From positions 4,092,001 to 4,156,000 of the forward strand of contig NZ_CP009454.1 in NCBI RefSeq assembly GCF_000759475.1: a DNA stretch of 64,000 bases, written 5' to 3'. This document shows positions 57,873 through 64,000 of the stretch, piece after piece. The notes beneath the pieces were generated by a model. That model was not told the origin of the DNA and did no database searches. It worked only from the letters and a program-made list of their open reading frames with translations. The first letter of the stretch is position 1. Each line of letters starts with the position of its first letter. The translations under genes were made by a program, and so were the position numbers. The stretch comes from Pantoea rwandensis. Its GTDB lineage: Bacteria; Pseudomonadota; Gammaproteobacteria; Enterobacterales; Enterobacteriaceae.

Positions 57873-58334
57873 ATGAAAAACGCCACTTTCTATGTGATGG
57901 AGTCAGAAAGCGCCAGTGACGGCCTGAGCGCCATCGAAGCACTGGTGTGCGATCTGGCCGAAACACGCTGGCGTGACGGCAAACGCATTCTGATTGCCTG
58001 CGAGAATGAAGAGCAGGCCAATCGTCTGGATGAAGCGCTCTGGCAGCGCCCCGCCAACGCCTTTGTGCCACACAATCTGGCGGGTGAAGGCCCACGCTAC
58101 GGTGCCCCGGTTGAGCTGGCCTGGCCGCAACGACGCGGCAGTTCACCGCGTGACCTGCTGATCAGCCTGCTACCACAGTTCGCAGATTTTGCTACTGGTT
58201 TCCATGAAGTGATAGACTTTGTTCCTTACGAAGAATCCCTAAAACAACTGGCGCGCGATCGCTACAAAACGTATCGCAGCGTTGGTTTCCAATTGAATAC
58301 GGCGACGCCACCTCCGCCGCAAACGACAGTGTAG
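57873..58334 (+). CDS. holC: HolC, DNA polymerase III chi subunit
   Basis: A 153-residue protein starting MKNATFYVM by homology. [29 protein letters not shown] and [20 protein letters not shown] match chi. It binds psi (HolD, here at 6.7 kb) and SSB. A short Pro-rich C-terminal extension ([10 protein letters not shown]) is longer than in E. coli. valS follows after 2 nt. Confidence 0.94.
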   Translation: MKNATFYVMESESASDGLSAIEALVCDLAETRWRDGKRILIACENEEQANRLDEALWQRPANAFVPHNLAGEGPRYGAPVELAWPQRRGSSPRDLLISLLPQFADFATGFHEVIDFVPYEESLKQLARDRYKTYRSVGFQLNTATPPPPQTTV

Positions 58335-58336
58335 AA

Positions 58337-61192
58337 ATGGAAAAGACATATAACCCGCAAGATATCGAGCAGCCGCTCTACGAGCACTGGGAACAGCAGG
58401 GCTACTTCAAACCGAATGGCGACACCAGCCAGGAAAGCTTTTGCATCATGATCCCGCCGCCGAACGTCACCGGCAGCTTGCATATGGGTCACGCTTTCCA
58501 GCAGACCATCATGGATACCATGATTCGCTACCAGCGTATGCAGGGTAAAAACACCCTGTGGCAGGCGGGTACTGACCACGCCGGTATCGCGACTCAAATG
58601 GTGGTGGAGCGCAAGATCGCCGCTGAAGAGGGCAAAACTCGCCAGGATTACGGTCGTGATGCCTTCATCGATAAAATCTGGCAGTGGAAAGCAGAGTCCG
58701 GCGGCACCATCACCCGCCAAATGCGTCGCCTCGGTAACTCCGTGGATTGGGAGCGTGAGCGCTTCACCATGGATGAAGGCCTGTCGAATGCGGTACGTGA
58801 AGTCTTCGTGCGCCTGTATAAAGAGAACCTGATTTACCGTGGCAAACGCCTGGTGAACTGGGATCCAAAACTGCGTACCGCTATCTCCGATCTGGAAGTG
58901 GAAAACCGTGAGAGCAAAGGCTCCATGTGGCATATCCGCTACCCGCTGGCCGATGGCGTGAAAACCGCAGAAGGCAAAGATTACCTGGTGGTCGCCACCA
59001 CTCGTCCGGAAACCCTGCTGGGCGATACCGGCGTGGCGGTGAATCCGGAAGATCCACGTTACAAAGATCTGATCGGCAAAGAGCTGATCCTGCCGCTGGT
59101 GAACCGTCGTATTCCTATCGTGGGTGACGATCACGCCGATATGGAAAAAGGCACCGGCTGCGTGAAGATCACCCCAGCGCATGACTTCAATGACTACGAA
59201 GTGGGTCGTCGTCACAAGCTGCCAATGATCAACATCCTGACCTTTGATGGCGATATCCGCGAGCGTGCGGAAGTGTTCGACACCAACGGTGAAGTCAGCG
59301 ACGAATGCGCCGATGAGATCCCAGCGCAGTTCCAGAAAATGGAGCGTTTCGCTGCGCGCAAAGCCATGGTGGCTGCGATTGATGAGCTCGGCCTGTTGGA
59401 CGAAATCAAACCACACGATCTGACTGTGCCTTACGGCGACCGTGGCGGCGTGGTGATCGAGCCAATGCTGACCGACCAATGGTATGTGCGCACTGCCCCG
59501 CTGGCAAAAGTTGCGGTGGAAGCGGTCGAAAACGGCGACATCCAGTTCGTGCCTAAGCAGTACGAAAACATGTACTTCTCATGGATGCGCGACATTCAGG
59601 ATTGGTGCATCTCCCGTCAGCTGTGGTGGGGACATCGCATCCCGGCCTGGTATGACAACGACGGCAACGTCTATGTTGGTCGTACTGAAGCCGAAGTGCG
59701 TCAGGAAAATAACCTGGCAGACGTTGTGGTGCTTCGCCAGGACGACGACGTGCTGGATACCTGGTTCTCATCAGGTCTGTGGACCTTCTCGACCCTTGGC
59801 TGGCCAGAGAATACCGAAGCGCTGCGTACCTTCCACCCAACCAGCGTGCTGGTGAGCGGCTTCGACATCATCTTCTTCTGGATTGCGCGCATGATCATGC
59901 TGACCATGCACTTCATCAAAGACGAAGACGGCAAGCCTCAGGTGCCGTTCAAAACCGTGTATATGACCGGTTTGATCCGTGATGAAGAAGGCCAGAAGAT
60001 GTCCAAGTCGAAAGGCAACGTCATCGATCCACTGGATATGATCGACGGCATTTCGCTGGAAGATCTGCTGGAGAAACGCACCGGTAACATGATGCAGCCG
60101 CAGCTGGCTGAGAAGATCCGCAAACGTACCGAGAAGCAGTTCCCGGACGGCATTGTGGCTTCCGGCACCGATGCCCTGCGCTTTACCCTTGCTGCACTGG
60201 CCTCAACCGGCCGTGACATCAACTGGGATATGAAGCGTCTTGAAGGCTATCGCAACTTCTGTAACAAGCTGTGGAACGCCAGCCGTTTCGTGCTGATGAA
60301 CACCGAAGAGCATGATTGCGGCCAGAACGGCGGCGAACTGAAGCTGTCACTGGCGGATCGCTGGATTCTGACCGAATTCAACAGCACCGTGAAAGCCTAT
60401 CGTGAGGCGCTTGACAGCTATCGCTTTGATATCGCTGCCAACATCCTGTACGACTTCACCTGGAACCAGTTCTGTGACTGGTATCTGGAGCTGACCAAGC
60501 CGGTAATGACCAACGGCAGCGAAGCGGAACTGCGCGGCACGCGTAATACGCTGGTCACCGTGCTGGAAGCGGTGCTGCGCCTGGCGCATCCGATCATTCC
60601 TTACATCACCGAAACCATCTGGCAGCGTGTGAAAGGTTTGAAGAACATCGATCACGATACCATCATGCTGCAGCCGTTCCCGCAGTTTGACGCGGCGAAA
60701 GAAGATGCCGAAGCCAAAGCGGATATCGAGTGGATCAAGCAGGCGATCGTGGCCGTGCGTAACATCCGTGCGGAGATGAACATCGCTCCGGGTAAACCGC
60801 TGGATGTGCTGCTGCGTGACTGCTCGCCAACCGCGCAGCGTCGTGTGGATGAGAACCGTAGCTTCCTGTCGCGCCTGGCGCGTCTGGAAAGCCTGACCAT
60901 CCTGCCTGCGGGCGAGAAAGGTCCGGTCTCAGTCACCAAGATCGTCGAAGGCGCTGAGTTACTGATCCCGATGGCGGATCTGGTCAACAAAGAAGCCGAG
61001 CTGGATCGTCTGGCGAAAGAGCTCACCAAGCTGGATGTCGAGATTGAGAAAATCCAGATCAAACTGGCGAACGAAGGCTTTGTGGCACGCGCACCGGAAG
61101 CGGTCGTGGCCAAAGAGCGCGAGCGCATTGTTGAGCTGGAACAATCAAAAGCAAAACTGATTGAACAGCAGGGCGTGATTGCGGCATTGTAA
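58337..61192 (+). CDS. valS: ValS, valyl-tRNA synthetase
   Basis: A 951-residue class I synthetase of family length. HIGH-type [12 protein letters not shown] near residue 42, editing domain CP1 in the middle, [18 protein letters not shown] near residue 554, and a C-terminal coiled-coil arm ([20 protein letters not shown]). Essential for translation. Co-transcribed with holC. Confidence 0.98.
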   Translation: MEKTYNPQDIEQPLYEHWEQQGYFKPNGDTSQESFCIMIPPPNVTGSLHMGHAFQQTIMDTMIRYQRMQGKNTLWQAGTDHAGIATQMVVERKIAAEEGKTRQDYGRDAFIDKIWQWKAESGGTITRQMRRLGNSVDWERERFTMDEGLSNAVREVFVRLYKENLIYRGKRLVNWDPKLRTAISDLEVENRESKGSMWHIRYPLADGVKTAEGKDYLVVATTRPETLLGDTGVAVNPEDPRYKDLIGKELILPLVNRRIPIVGDDHADMEKGTGCVKITPAHDFNDYEVGRRHKLPMINILTFDGDIRERAEVFDTNGEVSDECADEIPAQFQKMERFAARKAMVAAIDELGLLDEIKPHDLTVPYGDRGGVVIEPMLTDQWYVRTAPLAKVAVEAVENGDIQFVPKQYENMYFSWMRDIQDWCISRQLWWGHRIPAWYDNDGNVYVGRTEAEVRQENNLADVVVLRQDDDVLDTWFSSGLWTFSTLGWPENTEALRTFHPTSVLVSGFDIIFFWIARMIMLTMHFIKDEDGKPQVPFKTVYMTGLIRDEEGQKMSKSKGNVIDPLDMIDGISLEDLLEKRTGNMMQPQLAEKIRKRTEKQFPDGIVASGTDALRFTLAALASTGRDINWDMKRLEGYRNFCNKLWNASRFVLMNTEEHDCGQNGGELKLSLADRWILTEFNSTVKAYREALDSYRFDIAANILYDFTWNQFCDWYLELTKPVMTNGSEAELRGTRNTLVTVLEAVLRLAHPIIPYITETIWQRVKGLKNIDHDTIMLQPFPQFDAAKEDAEAKADIEWIKQAIVAVRNIRAEMNIAPGKPLDVLLRDCSPTAQRRVDENRSFLSRLARLESLTILPAGEKGPVSVTKIVEGAELLIPMADLVNKEAELDRLAKELTKLDVEIEKIQIKLANEGFVARAPEAVVAKERERIVELEQSKAKLIEQQGVIAAL

Positions 61193-61219
61193 GCGCATCA
61201 GTCCAACTGCTTAATCCAG

Positions 61220-61242
61220 GCCGGGCACTGCCCGGCTTTTTT
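61220..61242 (+). terminator. Rho-independent terminator of valS
   Basis: GCCGGGC-ACT-GCCCGGC followed by six T, 27 nt after the valS stop. Confidence 0.92.
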
Positions 61243-61255
61243 ACACCGGAAGAAA

Positions 61256-61762
61256 ATGATGACCACCGCTACGCCACTGAATTTACAGGTGCGCCCGATT
61301 GTTGCGGCCGATAATCCGCTGATTGCCCAGGTGATCCGTGATGTGTCCGCAGAGTTTGGCCTGACCGCAGATAAAGGCTACACCGTGTCCGATCCAAATC
61401 TGGATCGCTTGTTCGAGTTGTACAGCGAAGCCAACAGCGCTTACTGGATTGTCGAGCATGAAGGTCTCGTCGTGGGCGGCGGTGGCGTGGCACCGCTGGC
61501 GTGTAGCGCGCCGGATATTTGTGAACTGCAGAAGATGTACTTCCTGCCTCAAGTGCGCGGTTTAGGGCTGGCGCGTGCGCTGGCTTTGCGGGCGATGGAG
61601 TATGCGCGTCAGCAGGGCTTCCGCCGCTGCTACCTGGAAACCACCGGTACCCTCACCCGCGCGATTAAGCTGTATGAGTCATTGGGCTTTGAGCTGATTG
61701 ACAGCGCCATGGGTTGTACCGGGCACGGCGATTGTGAAGTGCGGATGCTAAAGGTGTTGTGA
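61256..61762 (+). CDS. yjgM: YjgM, GNAT-family acetyltransferase
   Basis: A 168-residue protein aligning with E. coli YjgM ([19 protein letters not shown] block, [44 protein letters not shown], final [10 protein letters not shown]). The acetyl-CoA loop is VRGLGLA. Acceptor unknown. Two ATG codons in tandem (61256, 61259) follow GGAAG; either may be used. Confidence 0.88.
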   Translation: MMTTATPLNLQVRPIVAADNPLIAQVIRDVSAEFGLTADKGYTVSDPNLDRLFELYSEANSAYWIVEHEGLVVGGGGVAPLACSAPDICELQKMYFLPQVRGLGLARALALRAMEYARQQGFRRCYLETTGTLTRAIKLYESLGFELIDSAMGCTGHGDCEVRMLKVL

Positions 61763-61763
61763 T

Positions 61764-61785
61764 GAGTGCGCATGACTGCGCACTC
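61764..61785. terminator. Convergent hairpin between yjgM and miaE
   Basis: GAGTGCGCA-TGAC-TGCGCACTC, perfect 9-bp stem, directly between two convergent stops. It shares TGCGCATGAnTGCGCAC with the palindrome at 914-929. Confidence 0.6.
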
Positions 61786-61787
61786 GT

Positions 61788-62549
61788 TTAAAATGCGGGC
61801 ACACCGCTATGAAAACGCAATTCACCATCTGGCTCGCTGATTAAGCGCGCCTCGGCGGCACCAAAGGCCTGCACGCGCGGGGCAATATCCTTCGCTGAAA
61901 TTTGTTCCGCCAGCTTCAGGTAGTCCTGATAGTGGCGCGCTTCAGAACGCAGCAGTGAGATATAGAACTTCTGCAGTTGATCATCCAGATACGGCGCCAG
62001 GCTGGCGAAACGTTCGCAGGATCGCGCTTCAATGTAGGCTCCGCAAATCAACTTATCCACCAGCGCATCCGGTTCAAAGGTGCTGATTTCGCGTATCAAT
62101 CCTTTGGCATAACGGCTGGCAGTGATTTTACGGTACGGCAAACCCCGCGACTGCATAATCTCCCACACCTGATAGAAGTGATGTAGCTCTTCTTTGATCA
62201 GCAGAATCATCATCTCGACTAAGTCATCCGCCCATGGCAGTTCATTACGCACGATGATGCTCTTGGTCAGATTCTTATGCGCATTGATAAAGTTGCTGTC
62301 CGGCTCATCGCGATAGATGAAATCTTCATAGGGTTTGAGCCACGCCAGAATGGCATCGCCACTCGGCTTATCGGCCACATATCGACGAATAATAAACACC
62401 GCGGTTTGAGCCGCTTTCAGCTCGCACACCATGTGGTCGGTCAGCAACAGCGTCAGGTTTTCTGGCTTGCGTGCCTCATCAATCCACGCTTGTGGCGTGC
62501 GGCAGTGCAGGAATTCATAGATGGGTTCTAACAGTGGAGCGTAATTCAT
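61788..62549 (-). CDS. miaE: MiaE, tRNA 2-methylthio-N6-isopentenyl-adenosine hydroxylase
   Basis: A 253-residue ferritin-like di-iron protein. LLIKEELHHFYQVWEIM holds one ExxH ligand pair and LLRSEARHYQDYLKLA the other. It hydroxylates ms2i6A37 in tRNAs, oxygen-dependently. E. coli K-12 lacks the gene; its place between yjgM and rraB is as in Salmonella. Confidence 0.94.
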   Translation of the reverse strand: MNYAPLLEPIYEFLHCRTPQAWIDEARKPENLTLLLTDHMVCELKAAQTAVFIIRRYVADKPSGDAILAWLKPYEDFIYRDEPDSNFINAHKNLTKSIIVRNELPWADDLVEMMILLIKEELHHFYQVWEIMQSRGLPYRKITASRYAKGLIREISTFEPDALVDKLICGAYIEARSCERFASLAPYLDDQLQKFYISLLRSEARHYQDYLKLAEQISAKDIAPRVQAFGAAEARLISEPDGELRFHSGVPAF

Positions 62550-62608
62550 CGGCGTTCTTTATTCTGGCGGGGAATGAGAGTTGGGCGACGAACGCCGCCC
62601 ATCAAAAC

Positions 62609-63031
62609 TTAGTGACGCACACCGTCGTCTTCTTCGTCGTCGATGAAGTCGCCATCGTCGTCTTCATCTTCCGCGTCCGGGTCTTCGAAATAAGTGCCCC
62701 AGCCGTCGTAATCGACGTTGAATTTGCCGGCCAGATTCACCAGTTGCTCAACCTGCGCATCAATCAGCTCTGGCTTTAATGCGCCTTCGCTCAGGATGTC
62801 CACGCACATTACGGTGCCGCCCTCTTCCAGCTCCAGCTCTTCCGGCTCGCTCACTTCAAAGCCCAGTTTGAAAGCCTCAACCGCCACTTTCTCCAGTGAG
62901 TCGAAGTTGTTGCAAGAGAGGTGATGCTCGATAGTGTAAAGCGCATCCGGATCGCTGCCGTCTTCCAGCAACTCTTCAATGATCAGGCGGGTTTCTTCGC
63001 GCTGTTCTTCCAGCAATGCTTCATATGCCAT
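62609..63031 (-). CDS. rraB: RraB, regulator of RNase E activity
   Basis: A 140-residue acidic protein starting [20 protein letters not shown] by homology. [29 protein letters not shown] and the C-terminal [20 protein letters not shown] tail are typical. It binds RNase E and changes degradosome composition. Divergent from argI. Confidence 0.95.
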   Translation of the reverse strand: MAYEALLEEQREETRLIIEELLEDGSDPDALYTIEHHLSCNNFDSLEKVAVEAFKLGFEVSEPEELELEEGGTVMCVDILSEGALKPELIDAQVEQLVNLAGKFNVDYDGWGTYFEDPDAEDEDDDGDFIDDEEDDGVRH

Positions 63032-63126
63032 GTGCGTGTCCTCAAAATGTTCGACGTGAATGCAATTATTTTCCCACACTGCCTCGCGCGCCACTACACA
63101 AAACAGAAAGTTTCTTAACGCCGGGG

Positions 63127-63168
63127 TTGAAAATGCATATTCATACGGTTAGATTGAATTTTAATTCA
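63127..63168 (+). promoter_or_regulatory. argI promoter with overlapping ARG box
   Basis: TTGAAA (63127-63132), a 17-bp spacer and TAGATT (63150-63155) form a good sigma-70 promoter. TGAATTTTAATTCA (63155-63168) is a perfect ArgR half-site pair (TGAAT-N4-ATTCA) starting at the last -10 base. A weaker ATTCA half lies at 63139-63143. Confidence 0.85.
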
Positions 63169-63194
63169 TTATTAGTCCCTATCTGGAGCGCTGT

Positions 63195-64000
63195 ATGAGT
63201 CAGCTGTATTCGAGACACTTCCTGAGATTGCTGGATTTCACCCCCGCTGAAATCGCCGACCTGCTAAGTCTGGCAGGTGAATTAAAACACGCTAAGAAAA
63301 ATGCCCAGGAAACGCAGTACCTGAAAGGCAAGAATATCGCGCTCATCTTCGAAAAAGACTCGACCCGTACCCGATGCTCTTTCGAAGTTGCCGCATACGA
63401 TCAGGGCGCTAACGTCACCTATCTCGGCCCAAGCGGCAGCCAAATCGGCCATAAAGAGTCAATGAAAGATACTGCGCGCGTCCTTGGCCGCATGTATGAC
63501 GGCATTCAGTATCGTGGCTTCGGTCAGGAACTGGTGGAAACGCTGGCGGAATTTGCCGGTGTGCCGGTGTGGAACGGCCTGACCACGGAATTCCACCCGA
63601 CGCAGTTGCTGGCAGATTTGCTCACCATGCAAGAACATCTGCCAGGTAAACCATTAAGCGACATGACGTTGGTGTATGTGGGTGACGCACACAACAACAT
63701 GGGCAACAGCATGCTGGAAGCGGCGGCACTGGTGGGTCTGGACCTGCGCCTGGTGGCACCGAAGGGTTGCTGGCCGGAAGAGCAGTTGGTTGAACAGTGT
63801 CGCGTTGCCGCACAGAAAACCGGTGGCAAAATCACCCTGACCGAAGACATTGGCGAAGGCGTGCAAGGTGCGGATTTCATCTACACTGATGTGTGGGTGT
63901 CGATGGGTGAAGCGAAATCAGTATGGGAAGAGCGTATCGCCCTGCTGCGTCCGTATCAGGTCAACAGCGCCATGCTGGCACTGACCGGCAATCCGCAGGT
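63195..64000 (+). CDS. argI: ArgI/ArgF, ornithine carbamoyltransferase (3' end missing)
   Basis: 268 complete codons are visible before the window edge. [17 protein letters not shown] contains the carbamoyl-phosphate STRTR motif, and [14 protein letters not shown] and [14 protein letters not shown] follow. It converts ornithine and carbamoyl phosphate to citrulline. GGAG precedes the ATG. The C-terminal part with the ornithine-binding Cys-Leu-Pro region is off the window. ArgR control is supported by the ARG box. Confidence 0.96.
   Translation, partial: MSQLYSRHFLRLLDFTPAEIADLLSLAGELKHAKKNAQETQYLKGKNIALIFEKDSTRTRCSFEVAAYDQGANVTYLGPSGSQIGHKESMKDTARVLGRMYDGIQYRGFGQELVETLAEFAGVPVWNGLTTEFHPTQLLADLLTMQEHLPGKPLSDMTLVYVGDAHNNMGNSMLEAAALVGLDLRLVAPKGCWPEEQLVEQCRVAAQKTGGKITLTEDIGEGVQGADFIYTDVWVSMGEAKSVWEERIALLRPYQVNSAMLALTGNPQ

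Noticed and set aside
58262..59479. 405-codon minus-strand ORF
   Set aside because: Antisense to valS; long only because of codon usage in a highly expressed gene.

Overview
The window is chromosomal DNA from an enterobacterium, most likely Erwiniaceae and probably Pantoea or a close relative. The assignment rests on many core proteins that can be recognised along their full length as E. coli counterparts (RadA, SerB, RsmC, OpgB, LptF/LptG, PepA, HolC, ValS, RraB). Gene order also resembles the E. coli 96-100 minute region, with lineage-specific insertions and a three-gene FAD-gluconate-dehydrogenase-type operon typical of Pantoea-like bacteria. The genus is inferred, not tested.

Layout, left to right. 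0-11.4 kb is conserved core: nadR (cut by the window edge), radA, serB, ytjB, a HipA-like kinase (hipH/yjjJ), yjjG-rimI-holD, rsmC, three tandem tRNA-Leu(CAG) genes, a DUF1435 membrane protein, a diguanylate cyclase and Fur-type fhuF. 11.4-21.9 kb is accessory metabolism: a YbaK-type deacylase, two MFS transporters, a transporter/LacI/nucleoside hydrolase operon with a palindromic operator candidate, a histidine phosphatase, a beta-propeller protein, a capsule-type glycosyltransferase with an RcsAB-like box upstream, and a LysR/tautomerase pair. 22.1-33.8 kb holds opgB, a heptad-repeat coiled-coil membrane protein, an acetyltransferase, an RcnB-like protein, a serine-hydrolase lipoprotein, a dioxygenase plus MetQ-like binding protein pair, a YecA-like SecC protein, a DUF1176 protein and a LysR/quinone-reductase pair.

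33.8-38.6 kb is the most unusual stretch. It is AT-rich by eye and encodes diverged FlhC, FlhD and FliA homologues together with no flagellar structural gene, next to a DUF1493 protein and a divergently transcribed ToxR/ToxS-like pair. It ends at a leuX-type tRNA-Leu(CAA), a known island insertion site. I read it as a stand-alone regulatory island or the remnant of a second flagellar system.

39-50.5 kb contains yjjA, a MocR regulator divergent from an acetyltransferase-azoR-AhpD-like operon, an acidic protein whose N-terminus is laid out like an IS110-type RNase H domain, marC, the gluconate-dehydrogenase-type operon (Tat-exported small subunit, GMC flavoprotein, triheme cytochrome c) and an orphan peptide-type binding protein. 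50.6-64 kb is core again: yjgR, yjiN, lptG/lptF, pepA, holC, valS, yjgM, miaE, rraB and argI (cut by the right edge) with an ARG box over its promoter.

Two diverged copies of one dispersed intergenic repeat lie at about 39.8 and 57.7 kb. A short palindrome recurs at about 0.9 and 61.8 kb. I saw no transposase gene, integrase, CRISPR array or rRNA.
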